The notes under the pieces: model-generated
Database searches by the model: none
Told to the model about the DNA's origin: nothing
Seen by the model: only the letters and a program-made list of their open reading frames with translations
Assembly: GCA_023420415.1 (NCBI GenBank)
Contig: JAEZWF010000040.1
Location: 62,001-126,000 of the forward strand
Reading direction: 5' to 3'
DNA: 64,000 nt
DNA from: Actinomycetes bacterium
GTDB taxonomy: Bacteria; Actinomycetota; Actinomycetes; Actinomycetales; Dermatophilaceae
Translations under genes and position numbers: made by a program
Shown: positions 42,172 to 51,193 of the stretch, in pieces
Layout of the letters: each line of letters begins with the position of its first letter
Position numbering within the stretch: position 1 is the first letter of the stretch

Positions 42172-43470
42172 ATGACCAGCCTTCCGTCCGCCGCAGGCTC
42201 CCCCGACCCCAGCGGCCCGCCGCTCGTCGCGCGCACCGTCCCCCTCGCCGACCCCGGCCCCCTGCTGCGCCTGCTGCCGGAGGTCGCCGACCCGCGCGCG
42301 CTGTCCAGCTGGGTGCGTCGCGGCGAGGGCCTCGTGGGGTGGGGGCGCACGCTGGAGTTCACGACGACCGGGCCCGACCGGTTCGCGCGGGCGCAGGAGT
42401 GGTGGCGCGACGTCGTCGCGAACGCCGTGGTGCGTGACGAGGTCGGCGTGCCCGGCACCGGGCCGGTCACCTTCGGGTCGATCGCGTATGCCGCGGACTC
42501 ACCTGCGGGGGCGACCCTCGTCGTCCCCGAGGTCGTCGTCGGCGCCCGCGACGGGCAGTGGTGGGTGACGACGACAGGCACTGGCGCCGACCTGCCAGCA
42601 CCGGGAGCCGTTGTGCCGCAACAGCCTTCGCCCCACTCCCCTGCTGGAGTGGCCTATGCGGATGGCGCCCTGTCGCCCGCGGAGTGGGCTGGTGCGGTGA
42701 GCGAAGCGGTGCACCGCATCACCGCAGGCGAGCTCGACAAGGTGGTGCTCGCGCGTGACCTGCGGGTCGAGGCCACCGAGCCGATCGACGCGCGGTGGCT
42801 GCTGGAGCGGCTGGCCGAGCGCTACGACACGACCTGGGTGTTCGCGGTCGACGGGCTGGTCGGCGCGACGCCGGAGATGCTGGTGCGGCTGGAGCGCGGG
42901 CTCGTGACGTCGCGGGTGCTGGCCGGCACGATCCGCCGCACCGGCGACGACGAGCACGACCTGGCCCTGGCCGCGTCACTGGCGCGGTCGAGCAAGGACC
43001 TCGAGGAGCACGAGTACGCCGTGCGCTCCGTGGCGGATGCCCTGCGCCCGCACTGCTCGTCGATGAACGTGCCCGAGTCGCCGTTCGTGCTCCACCTCGC
43101 CAACGTCATGCACCTCGCGACCGATGTGGCCGGGGTGCTCGCCGACGACGCGACCTCGTTGGCGCTGGCGGCGTCGCTGCACCCGTCGGCGGCGGTGTGC
43201 GGCACACCGTCGGCTGTGGCTGACGCGGTCATCAGCGAGCTCGAGCACATGGACCGCGGCCGGTATGCCGGGCCGGTCGGCTGGATGGACGCCAGCGGCG
43301 ACGGCGAGTGGGCGATCGCGTTGCGCAGCGGGGCGTTCGAGCCGGGGTCGGCGTCGGCAATGCGGATCTTCGCCGGCTGCGGCATCGTCGCCGGGTCCGA
43401 GCCCGAGGCCGAGGTGGCGGAGTCCGACGCCAAGCTCGTCCCCATGCGCGACGCCCTCAGCGGCCGCTGA
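42172..43470 (+). CDS. menF: Isochorismate synthase
   Basis: The product is a 432-residue chorismate-binding enzyme that converts chorismate to isochorismate, the first dedicated step to menaquinone. The C-terminal part shows ELDKVVLARDLRVEA, VGATPEMLVRLERGLVTSRVLAGTIRRTG, SSKDLEEHEYAVRSV, HPSAAVCGTP and GPVGWMDASGDGEWAIALRSG. The last catalytic segment reads IFAGCGIVAGSEPEAEVAESDAKL. TAGGCT at 42156 lies 10 bases before the ATG. A siderophore role is possible in principle, but the men neighbours argue for menaquinone. Confidence 0.92.
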   Translation: MTSLPSAAGSPDPSGPPLVARTVPLADPGPLLRLLPEVADPRALSSWVRRGEGLVGWGRTLEFTTTGPDRFARAQEWWRDVVANAVVRDEVGVPGTGPVTFGSIAYAADSPAGATLVVPEVVVGARDGQWWVTTTGTGADLPAPGAVVPQQPSPHSPAGVAYADGALSPAEWAGAVSEAVHRITAGELDKVVLARDLRVEATEPIDARWLLERLAERYDTTWVFAVDGLVGATPEMLVRLERGLVTSRVLAGTIRRTGDDEHDLALAASLARSSKDLEEHEYAVRSVADALRPHCSSMNVPESPFVLHLANVMHLATDVAGVLADDATSLALAASLHPSAAVCGTPSAVADAVISELEHMDRGRYAGPVGWMDASGDGEWAIALRSGAFEPGSASAMRIFAGCGIVAGSEPEAEVAESDAKLVPMRDALSGR

Positions 43471-43508
43471 CGTGACGCACCCTCCTCACGCCGTCGTCTT
43501 CGAGTTCG

Positions 43509-45230
43509 CTACTGCCGCAATGCCTTGGCGGCGAGGCCGCGGAGGCGGTCGCGCTCGGTACGGTGGGTCGAGCGGTCGACGGGCACTTCCACGACGGTGA
43601 TGGCTTGCGGCACCTCGGCGACGGCTGCGGTGAGCTGGTCGGGCGTCTCGGCCAGCACATGGCGCACGTGGTGAGCCGCGCACAGGGCAGCCAGGTCGGT
43701 GCCCGTGGGGGTGCCGAAGACGCGCTCGAACTCCGCGGCCAGCTCGGGCGCGCCCGGCTCGAGGGTGGTGAAGATGCCACCGCCGTCATCGTTGACGACG
43801 ACGATCGTGAGGTCGGGCTGGCGTTCGAGCGGACCCACGAGGAGTCCGTTCGCGTCGTGGAGGAACGTCAGGTCACCCATGAGGGCGTATGCCGGCCGGT
43901 CGCCCGCCAGCGCGATGCCCGCAGCTGTCGAGGTGCAGCCGTCGATCCCGGCGAGGCCGCGGTTGGCGACGACGGTCAGCGGCGCGGAGCGCGCCCCGAC
44001 CATGTAGTCGACATCGCGGACGCCGTTGGAGGACCCGAGGAAGAGCACCGCGTGGTCGGGCAGCGCGCCGAGAACCGTTGCGGCCACAGCGGTTCCGGCC
44101 GGCCACGCCGGTGGGTTTGCCGCCAGCGTGGCGCGGATCCGTTCTCCAGCAACCCGCCACCCCACGGCCCACTCGGACTCCTCCGCCTGGCGCCGAGGTC
44201 GGGCGTCAAGGAGCGACACTGGGTGGGTGCGGATCTGGTTGGTGCGGTTGACGATCCAGTGGTGCGTCGCGATTGCCTCGACGACGACACCGGGTCGCCG
44301 CAGGAGCGCCGAGACGGGCCGGGACAACGTCAGCCGACCCACGGTCACGACGCGGTCTGGTGCATGTGCGTCGAGCCAGCCGGGGTCCGACAGCACCAGT
44401 GGTCCGCCCGGGACGACGCCCCGCCGCGGGTGGTCGCCGAACGGCTCGGCCACCACCGGCCACCCGTGGGCGCTCGCCCACGCGACAGCCCGCTCGAACT
44501 GCCCCGGCTCTGGTAGGTCACCGACGACGACGAGGGTGCGCTCGATGGCCGCGTCGAACTCGTCGAGCTGCTGGAGGCCGTTGCCGGTGCCGGTAACACC
44601 CGACTGGATCGGCGAAACCGATTGCACCCCAGTCTCATTCACCACCGGCCCATCACCGGAAAGATCGTCGGGATCGGGCACCAGCGGCTCGCGCAGCTGG
44701 ACGTTGAGGTGCACCGGGCCGGGTTCGTCGCCGAGCCCACGGCTCGCCGCGACAGCGGAGCCCACCACCGCACGCCACGCGTCCGTTTCCGCACCGACCA
44801 GGGCGTCACCCGTGGGCGCCTCGACGTCGAACTCGGCCCGCACCGCGTCGCCGAACATGCCGGGCTGCACGGTCGTCTGGTTGGCACCGGTCCCCCGCAG
44901 CTCGACCGGCCGGTCCGCCGACAGCACGATCAGCGGCACCACCCCGTGGTGCGCCTCGAGCACCGCGGGGTGCAGGTTGGCCACGGCGGTGCCAGACGTG
45001 GTGACGACCACCGCAGGCACCCGCGCCAGCTTGGCGAGGCCGAGCGCCAGGAACGCGGCCGAGCGCTCGTCGACCCGCACGTGCATCGTGAGGCGACCTG
45101 CGCGCTCGGCCGCCCGGACGGCATACGCGAACGGCGCGGAGCGCGACCCGGGGCACACGACCACGTGGCGCACGCCCTGACGGACCAGTTCGTCGACCAT
45201 CGTGGTGGCGAGCGCGGTGGACGGGTTCAC
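43509..45230 (-). CDS. menD: 2-succinyl-5-enolpyruvyl-6-hydroxy-3-cyclohexene-1-carboxylate synthase
   Basis: The product is a 573-residue thiamine diphosphate enzyme that joins isochorismate and 2-oxoglutarate. N-terminal signatures are GVRHVVVCPGSRSAPFAYAV, VDERSAAFLALGLAK and VVTTSGTAVANLHPAVLEAHH. The cofactor motif is ALMGDLTFLHDANGLL, with VVNDDGGGIFTTLEP. The GTG start is the first start codon before CPGSRS-type homology. It converges with menF (38 bases between stops). Confidence 0.94.
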   Translation of the reverse strand: MNPSTALATTMVDELVRQGVRHVVVCPGSRSAPFAYAVRAAERAGRLTMHVRVDERSAAFLALGLAKLARVPAVVVTTSGTAVANLHPAVLEAHHGVVPLIVLSADRPVELRGTGANQTTVQPGMFGDAVRAEFDVEAPTGDALVGAETDAWRAVVGSAVAASRGLGDEPGPVHLNVQLREPLVPDPDDLSGDGPVVNETGVQSVSPIQSGVTGTGNGLQQLDEFDAAIERTLVVVGDLPEPGQFERAVAWASAHGWPVVAEPFGDHPRRGVVPGGPLVLSDPGWLDAHAPDRVVTVGRLTLSRPVSALLRRPGVVVEAIATHHWIVNRTNQIRTHPVSLLDARPRRQAEESEWAVGWRVAGERIRATLAANPPAWPAGTAVAATVLGALPDHAVLFLGSSNGVRDVDYMVGARSAPLTVVANRGLAGIDGCTSTAAGIALAGDRPAYALMGDLTFLHDANGLLVGPLERQPDLTIVVVNDDGGGIFTTLEPGAPELAAEFERVFGTPTGTDLAALCAAHHVRHVLAETPDQLTAAVAEVPQAITVVEVPVDRSTHRTERDRLRGLAAKALRQ

Positions 45231-45257
45231 CCGCGCGATTCTGTCAGGCGCCGCGGA

Positions 45258-46553
45258 TCACTCCATGCCGAGGCCGCGGCGACCGGTCTCGTTGAGGTCC
45301 TCTGGCTGGAAGCGGTTCGGCCACTCGCGCTCGTAGTGCTCCTCGGGAAAGTCGCTCGGGCTGGAACCGGTGAGGAACGCCTCGCGCACGCTCGCGGCAT
45401 ACGCCTCGTTGCGCGGGCACCACGGCGCAGCGGGGATGTACATGACGTTGCCCCACCCCTTCTGGTCCTGCACCGGCGCGACGCTGTGGATCATGTCGCA
45501 GTGCCACCAGACCGAGTCGCCGGCCTTGACGTCAGGGATGCCGGCCAGGCCCTCCATGAGCAGCGAGTGCCACTTCCAGTCGGCCGGGAACACCTGGTTG
45601 ACGGTGACGCCGCACATCTCGTCGTCGGGCACGTCGTCGAGCAGCGGGCGAAGCATGAGGTAGGCCATCGCCTCGGGGATCGGCACGGTGTGCAGGACAC
45701 CCTGGTCGTGGTCCATGTCCGACAGCGCGGTCCAACCCTGGAAGGTGCGGAAGGCCGAGCACATCGTCGAGCCGGGGTACTGCGGCCCGGCGGTGCGATG
45801 GCTGGCGTCCCACGGGTCGTACTGCTCGACGCTGCCGTCGAAGAGGTGGCGGAACGCCTGCTGGTAGGCCTGCGTCATCCACAGGTCGAGCGTGCCGGGG
45901 TCGAGGTGCGTACCGAGACCGGCGGAGTCGGCGCCCTCGGGGCGGCGGCGGATGCGGTCGGGGTAGAGCGAGTCACGGTCGGGGTCGAACCACTGCACGC
46001 CGTCGGACTCCGACGTCCACAGGTGGTTGAGGAACCCCTGCACCGTCGCCATCCGCTCGCTCTGGCGGGCCTGCATCTGCGCGGGCGACCAGTAGATCGG
46101 GTAGATCTCGGGCTTGGAGCCGACCGTGCCGAAGAAGTCGTCGCCGGGGCCGCGGTAGTTCTCGAAGAACTGGTTGCTCTCGACGTAGTCGACGATGTCC
46201 TGGTCGCACTGCCGCGCCTGCTCGCGGGGGAAGTGGCCGCGCACGACGAGGCAGCCACGGCGCTTGAGGTGCTCGAGCTGCTCGGGGGCGACGGCGCCGG
46301 ACTCGATGTCGGCGTAGTCGATGACGGGCCAGACCTGCTCGCCCCGCTCCTTGGCGGCGGTGATCTCGACGACGCGGTCGGCGACCTTGCGCTCGATGAC
46401 CTCGAAGACCTCGTCGACCGTGCGACCCGACGCCTCGATGCGGGCACGCAGCGCGGTCTTGATCTCGCGGATCGCGCCGGAGAGGTCCGTGGGCGGCTCC
46501 TCCCAGTGCGGGAGCTCGGGACGGGTGATGTCGTATGCCGTGGCCTGGGTCAT
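45258..46553 (-). CDS. DUF1479 (YbiU-like) putative Fe(II)/2-oxoglutarate-dependent dioxygenase
   Basis: The product is a 431-residue protein resembling E. coli YbiU, whose function is not known. The likely metal site is GTHLDPGTLDLW (His-x-Asp, near residue 217) with a distal His in DSVWWHCDMIHSVAPVQ near residues 352-368. Other family stretches are GCLVVRGHFPREQARQWD-like, NQFFENYRGPGDDFFGTVGSKP and GNVMYIPAAPWCPRN. AGGAG lies 7 bases before the ATG. It is divergent from a ROK regulator, with a 13-base inverted repeat between the starts. A sugar or sugar-acid derived substrate is a guess from that partner. Confidence 0.82.
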   Translation of the reverse strand: MTQATAYDITRPELPHWEEPPTDLSGAIREIKTALRARIEASGRTVDEVFEVIERKVADRVVEITAAKERGEQVWPVIDYADIESGAVAPEQLEHLKRRGCLVVRGHFPREQARQCDQDIVDYVESNQFFENYRGPGDDFFGTVGSKPEIYPIYWSPAQMQARQSERMATVQGFLNHLWTSESDGVQWFDPDRDSLYPDRIRRRPEGADSAGLGTHLDPGTLDLWMTQAYQQAFRHLFDGSVEQYDPWDASHRTAGPQYPGSTMCSAFRTFQGWTALSDMDHDQGVLHTVPIPEAMAYLMLRPLLDDVPDDEMCGVTVNQVFPADWKWHSLLMEGLAGIPDVKAGDSVWWHCDMIHSVAPVQDQKGWGNVMYIPAAPWCPRNEAYAASVREAFLTGSSPSDFPEEHYEREWPNRFQPEDLNETGRRGLGME

Positions 46554-46562
46554 CGTCGACTC

Positions 46563-46635
46563 CTCTAGTCAGGACTCCTTACCAAAAGAGAGTGTGGCAG
46601 GTTCGTAGGATTTGGGCAAGGGTCCTTACTAGAGT
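46563..46635. promoter_or_regulatory. Divergent control region with long inverted repeat, plus ROK promoter
   Basis: CTCTAGTCAGGAC (46563-46575) and GTCCTTACTAGAG (46622-46634) are inverted repeats matching at 12 of 13 positions, one near each gene start. TAGAGT at 46630-46635 is the -10 box of the ROK gene, 6 bases before its GTG, and lies in the right arm. Binding by the ROK regulator would repress itself and the divergent gene together. Confidence 0.6.
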
Positions 46636-46641
46636 GCTTGC

Positions 46642-47790
46642 GTGGCCACCTCCACCAAGCCGTCACTCGACCTGCTGCGCCAGCTGAGTGACACCACCGT
46701 CCTCACAGCACTCATCGACCACGGGCCCTCCACCCGCGCCGAGGTCGCCAGCGCGACGGGCCTTTCGAAGCCGACCGTCACCGAGAGCATGCGACGGCTC
46801 GAGGCGGCAGGTGCGGTCCTCGACACCGGCGACCGGAGCACCGGGCGGGGTCGCGCCGGTGTCTACTACGACCTCTCCCCTGCAACCGGTCTGGCGCTCG
46901 CCGTGTCCGTGGCGCCGGAGGGCATCGTCGCCGAGGCCCTGGACGTGCGCGGAAAGGTGCTCGCACGCGAGACGGTCGGCGTGACTCGGCCCGCCAAGCC
47001 CACGGCAGTGGCACGGGCCCTGAAATCCACTGCGGAGTCCGCATTGCACACCGCCGGCGTCGATCGGGCGCGGCTGGCCGTCGTGTCCGTGGCCGACCCG
47101 GTCGACCGTCGCACGGGGCGCCTGGTGCAGCTGCCCGACTCCCCCTTCCTCGTCGGCGCGCTGGACCCAGCACGGGCACTCGCAGCGGTGGTGCATGGCT
47201 CGGTCGTCGTCGACAACGACGTGAACTGGTCCGCGCTCGCCGAACGGTCCGCCAGTGACAGCGACCTCGATGACTTCGCGTTCCTCTACCTCGGCGAAGG
47301 CCTCGGCTCTGCCCTCGTGGCGGACGGCTCGGTGGTGCGCGGCGCCACCGGCCTCGCTGGAGAGGTGGCCCACGTCGTCGTGCCGGGTCCCCGGGGCCTG
47401 GCCATGACCTGCACCGAGGTGTTCGAGCGGCTCGGGCTCCACCACGAGGGCACCACGGCCATCGACGTCGCCGGCGTGGTTCGGGCCGTGACCGGAAGCG
47501 GTGCTCGGGCGACCGCACGACTGGGTGCCATCGCCGATGCCGTGGCTGGAGTCGTCGCGGCGGTCGTCGCGGTGGGCGACCCCTCGGTCGTGGTACTCGG
47601 CGGGTCGTGGGGCACCGAGCCCTCCGTGCTGGCCGCCGTGCGCGAGCGCATCGACGCCTCACCGCGGCCCGTGCCGCTGCGCACCGCGAACGTGCCCGAT
47701 GCCGCCATCGCCGGCAGCCGCGCGGATGCCATCGCTCGCCTCCGCGCCCTCGTCACCGAGTCGACACTGGCGGCCGAAGCTCTCCGCTAG
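46642..47790 (+). CDS. ROK-family transcriptional regulator (NagC/XylR type)
   Basis: The product is a 382-residue regulator. The first 70 residues form a winged helix (LTALIDHGPSTRAEVASATGLSKPTVTESMRRLEAAG). A ROK sugar-kinase-like fold follows: VVDNDVNWSALAERSA, FLYLGEGLGSALVADGSVVRGATGLAGEVAHVVV. The kinase phosphate motif DxGGT is absent (SVAPEG occupies that place) and the zinc motif CxCGxxGC is degraded to a single Cys in AMTCTEVFERL. It is therefore most likely a pure sensor/repressor. The GTG start is set by the -10 box 6 bases upstream. Confidence 0.87.
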   Translation: MATSTKPSLDLLRQLSDTTVLTALIDHGPSTRAEVASATGLSKPTVTESMRRLEAAGAVLDTGDRSTGRGRAGVYYDLSPATGLALAVSVAPEGIVAEALDVRGKVLARETVGVTRPAKPTAVARALKSTAESALHTAGVDRARLAVVSVADPVDRRTGRLVQLPDSPFLVGALDPARALAAVVHGSVVVDNDVNWSALAERSASDSDLDDFAFLYLGEGLGSALVADGSVVRGATGLAGEVAHVVVPGPRGLAMTCTEVFERLGLHHEGTTAIDVAGVVRAVTGSGARATARLGAIADAVAGVVAAVVAVGDPSVVVLGGSWGTEPSVLAAVRERIDASPRPVPLRTANVPDAAIAGSRADAIARLRALVTESTLAAEALR

Positions 47791-47857
47791 TCAGCGGCTG
47801 GGACCGGCTTTCGTGCAGGCTTCGCAGCTGCGATGGCGCGGGAGGTGCTCGCGACCG

Positions 47858-49297
47858 TCATGGCCCGTCCTTCAGGCGCTCGATGCGGTAGTCGCGAATC
47901 GTCGCCTCGCTCCCCGGCGCGGGCTCGAAGAACTGCCGATGAGACTGCCGCCAGTCGCGCAGCGAAGGGGCGTCAGAGCGGTCCGTCTCCGCTGCGGTCT
48001 GGACGTACTCGCCGCTGTCGTGCGCGCCACGGACCGTGGGTGCCACGTCGGTGTCCCCGCGCAGGTCACGGGTGACCGTCACCCACGAGCGCCGGTCCGG
48101 GTCGGCTCGACCGTCCAGCCGGGGCACGATGTCCTGGGTGTGCTGCAGGGCGAGCACGGGCACCTCGGCCGGCACCGGCATACGCGACACCGGCGAACCC
48201 ATGGTCACCACACTGACCGGACCGTGCCTCGCGCGGAACGCAGGTGACGACGCGAGCCCGGCTGCCACCATGCCGCCGAGGCTGTGTCCAGCGAGCAGCA
48301 CCGGTTCGCCCGACGTCTCGCGACCCGACGCCGCCTGTGCCTGGACCAGGGCCTGCTGCACCCCGTCGGCGAGCACCGTCGACTCCTGCGCCATGAGCCG
48401 CACATCGGTGGTCACATCCATGGGCAGGGTGCCGGCGCGCGGGTCCCACACCTGCGTGCCCGAGATCTCGACGAGCCACGCGGACCCACGCTCCTGCGGC
48501 ACCTCGACCACGCGCACCCGACCCGGGTAGTCCTCGGCGTCGCTGAGCCTCGCCTGGTCGCGGGCCAGCGAGGCAAGATCCACTGGAGCCCGGGCGCCAG
48601 GTCCTGGCGTCGGCTCCGGCTCGACGACGGCCCGGCCAGAGTCGTCGAGCAGGCCCCAGGCACCTGCCGAGTCGGCTAGCAAGCGCAGCCCGAGCTCGTC
48701 CGGGCCCGCCTGCCCACCGTCGAGCCCGCGGTCCGCATCGTCCCTCCCGGCAAGCCCCGGCCGCAGCAGCGGCGCCGTCAGGGGGTTGGTGGCCAGGCCG
48801 ACGGTCAGTCCGGCAGTGCTCCCGGCGAGGTCGCCCACGCCGGGCACCTCGAAGAGCAGCCGGTCTGTTGCCGCCCCCACGTCAACTCCCTTGGCCTCCA
48901 ACACCATCGACGCGACGACGAGACCGGCCACCTGCTGCCCCACGAGCACCATGACGCCCTCTCGGGCGGTCTGCAGGCCGGCCGTGACCGTTGCCTCCGA
49001 CGCGCGGTATGCCGCGACCGCACCTCGCGTGAGCTCGGCGAGGCTCTCGATGGCTGCGACGTCGGAGACCAGCCCGGTCGGCCCGGTGGCGCGGGCGATG
49101 GCCGCTTCCGCCCACGCAGCCGTCGCCGGGCTGAGCGGGTGGCTCTGCGCCAAGCCACTCGTCACCACGCCGGCGACGACGCGGGCCAGCGCCTCGCCCA
49201 GCTCACCGCCCGCCGAGTGCAGCCTCGCGGCCGCTGCCAGCAAGTCCTCGAGCCCGACGCTGGTGCCGCCAGACCCGCCGGAGACGTCGATCCCCAT
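47858..49297 (-). CDS. Lipase-like alpha/beta hydrolase with helical N-terminal region
   Basis: The product has 479 residues. The first 200 are Ala-rich and helical without a signal peptide. The hydrolase part holds EPVLLAGHSLGGMVAAGLAS with the nucleophile Ser near residue 330, then LALQHTQDIVPRLDG (likely Asp) and VRGAHDSGEYVQTA (likely His). The ATG at 49297 overlaps the stop of the small WXG100-like gene (TGATG). The pairing of a small helical protein with a hydrolase whose N-terminus looks alike suggests a type VII secretion-type partner pair. No T7SS machinery is seen in the window. Confidence 0.75.
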   Translation of the reverse strand: MGIDVSGGSGGTSVGLEDLLAAAARLHSAGGELGEALARVVAGVVTSGLAQSHPLSPATAAWAEAAIARATGPTGLVSDVAAIESLAELTRGAVAAYRASEATVTAGLQTAREGVMVLVGQQVAGLVVASMVLEAKGVDVGAATDRLLFEVPGVGDLAGSTAGLTVGLATNPLTAPLLRPGLAGRDDADRGLDGGQAGPDELGLRLLADSAGAWGLLDDSGRAVVEPEPTPGPGARAPVDLASLARDQARLSDAEDYPGRVRVVEVPQERGSAWLVEISGTQVWDPRAGTLPMDVTTDVRLMAQESTVLADGVQQALVQAQAASGRETSGEPVLLAGHSLGGMVAAGLASSPAFRARHGPVSVVTMGSPVSRMPVPAEVPVLALQHTQDIVPRLDGRADPDRRSWVTVTRDLRGDTDVAPTVRGAHDSGEYVQTAAETDRSDAPSLRDWRQSHRQFFEPAPGSEATIRDYRIERLKDGP

Positions 49298-49698
49298 CAG
49301 TCGCGCGCCCTCCACGTGGTCATGACGATGTCGTCCGCGTGCTGCGCGGCCCACCGGGCGGCGTCATCGGCACCGGCCGCGACCGCGCGCGGGACAGCGG
49401 TCCCCACCTCCTGTGCGGTGGTGGAGGCACTGTGGGCCAGCTCGGCGAGGGCGGCGATGGCCCGCTCCACCGCAAGGGCGTGCGCCCGGGTGAGGTCGGC
49501 CGCCCCGTCGAGCCGAGTCGCGGTGTGCCGCAACCGGATCGCCGCCTCGGCAACCCTGTCGAGAAAGGCCGCCGCCGCGGCCGACTGCCACGCGACACTG
49601 CTGACTGCGTCGACCCGACGCGCCAGTGCACGCGCCAGCTCTGCCTCGGCGTCGAGGCGCTGCGCCAGGGCTCGCAGCCGCAACTGGTCAACACTCAT
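49297..49698 (-). CDS. Small helical WXG100-like protein
   Basis: The product has 133 residues. From ATG at 49698 (MSVDQLRLRALAQRL) it is predicted almost wholly helical, with two long amphipathic segments around SVAWQSAAAAAFLDRV, where W-x-S takes the place of the usual W-x-G turn. No clear C-terminal YxxxD/E signal is seen. An earlier in-frame start at 49779 would add a non-helical, Arg-rich lead and is rejected. It is coupled to the downstream hydrolase gene. The WXG100 assignment rests on length, helix pattern and context, not on strong identity. Confidence 0.6.
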   Translation of the reverse strand: MSVDQLRLRALAQRLDAEAELARALARRVDAVSSVAWQSAAAAAFLDRVAEAAIRLRHTATRLDGAADLTRAHALAVERAIAALAELAHSASTTAQEVGTAVPRAVAAGADDAARWAAQHADDIVMTTWRARD

Positions 49699-49792
49699 GC
49701 CACCCACTGTGGCGAGGCGGACCCGTCGCGCGTGGGCACGGCATACCTGCCTGTGGATGACACCACCCGCACACGCCACCTGTGGATGACGG

Positions 49793-51193
49793 TCAGTCGG
49801 TCAGCAGGCCTCCGAGGTCGGCAATGAAGAGGGCCTGGGCGAGTGCGGTTCGGCGCAGCTCGTCGGGGCTGACCGACTCGTCCGTCGCGTGGATGCGCGA
49901 CGCGGGCTCCTCGACGCCGAGGAGCATGATCTCTGCGCCCGGCACCAGCTCGGCCAGCGTGGTGGCGAGGGGGATCGACCCGCCCTGCCCGGTCGTGACC
50001 GGTGGGCGGCCGAAGGCCGCCGCCATGGCGCGTCCCATGGCTTGGTATGCCGGACCGTCGGTTCGCGCGGTGAAGCCCTGTCCCAGGGACACGGGCTTCG
50101 CCTCCACGTGGGCGCCGAAAGGAGTGTGGCGCTCGAGGTGCTCGACGAGGAGTCTTTGCGCCACAGCGGCATCCGTGCTGGGTGGCACCCGGAGGTTGAC
50201 GACTGCTCGAGCCTCGTGATGGACCGCGGCGGTGACCTGCGAGACCGGCGTGGCGTCGATCGCGATGACCGTTGCTGCCGGTCGGGCCCAGAGCAGGTCG
50301 CCGATGGTGCCGTCACCCGTCAGTGGAGCCACCCTGTCGAGCAGGGCCGCGTCGTCCCGAAACCGCTTGGGATCGAACGGGTTCCCTTCCCAGACACCCG
50401 CGTGCTCCAGCCCGTCGATGGTCGTCTCACCCGACTCGTCGCGCAGGGTTGCCAGGGCCATGACGAGCGCTTGGAGTGCGTCGGGGGCCGCGCCGCCGAA
50501 CATGCCCGAGTGGGCCGCACGCTTCATGGTTCGCACCGTCACCAGCACGCTGCCCGTGCCGCGCAGCGACGTCGTGAGGGTCGGCAGGCCAGCCTCGACG
50601 TTGCCGGTGTCGGCGATGAGGATGGCGTCGGCCTGCACCAGTTCGGGTCGGCCGCGAACCAGTGCCTCCAGTCCACCGCTGCTCTGCTCCTCGGACCCCT
50701 CGCAGACCACGGCAACCTCGGCCGGCCACTCCCCCAGGACCTCCCGCAGCGCCCGCAAGGCCAGCACCGACGCCAAGAAGTTGCCCTTGCAGTCGGCGGA
50801 TCCCCTTGCGTACCAACGCCCGTCGCGCTCGGTCAGCTCCCAGGGAGGAACGGTCCAGGCCGACCGGTCCCCCACCGGCACGACGTCGTAGTGCGAGTAC
50901 AGCAGGACCCGCGGCTTGCCCTCGGACGGTGTCCGACCCAGCACCGCGAGCGAGCCGTCCGGCGTGGCGACCTCCTGCACTCCGTCGACCCCGACCTCGC
51001 GCAACAGCTCGGCCACGGCGCGGGCTGCACCTTGGCACTCCTCCACCGGCTCGATCTCCGCGTTCGCCACCGAGCGAAATGCGACGAGACGGGCGAGGTC
51101 GTCGCGCACCCGCGGCATACCCGCCTCGACGGCGGCGGCCAGACGCGCGGTGAGGTCCCTGCCCGGGGGACCCGCGCCCTGAACCGGGCTCAC
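49793..51193 (-). CDS. M20-family metallopeptidase (dipeptidase-like)
   Basis: The product is a 466-residue cytoplasmic zinc peptidase. Metal ligands are in LLYSHYDVVPVGD (His, near residue 97), GSADCKGNF (bridging Asp) and CEGSEEQSSGGL (catalytic and ligand Glu); the last His is in ASRIHATDESV. The dimerisation domain includes RTMKRAAHSGMFGGAAPDAL. The GTG start at 51193 overlaps the esterase stop (GTGA). As the last gene of the ATP-grasp operon it may cleave a dipeptide-like product or intermediate; that is inference. Confidence 0.88.
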   Translation of the reverse strand: MSPVQGAGPPGRDLTARLAAAVEAGMPRVRDDLARLVAFRSVANAEIEPVEECQGAARAVAELLREVGVDGVQEVATPDGSLAVLGRTPSEGKPRVLLYSHYDVVPVGDRSAWTVPPWELTERDGRWYARGSADCKGNFLASVLALRALREVLGEWPAEVAVVCEGSEEQSSGGLEALVRGRPELVQADAILIADTGNVEAGLPTLTTSLRGTGSVLVTVRTMKRAAHSGMFGGAAPDALQALVMALATLRDESGETTIDGLEHAGVWEGNPFDPKRFRDDAALLDRVAPLTGDGTIGDLLWARPAATVIAIDATPVSQVTAAVHHEARAVVNLRVPPSTDAAVAQRLLVEHLERHTPFGAHVEAKPVSLGQGFTARTDGPAYQAMGRAMAAAFGRPPVTTGQGGSIPLATTLAELVPGAEIMLLGVEEPASRIHATDESVSPDELRRTALAQALFIADLGGLLTD

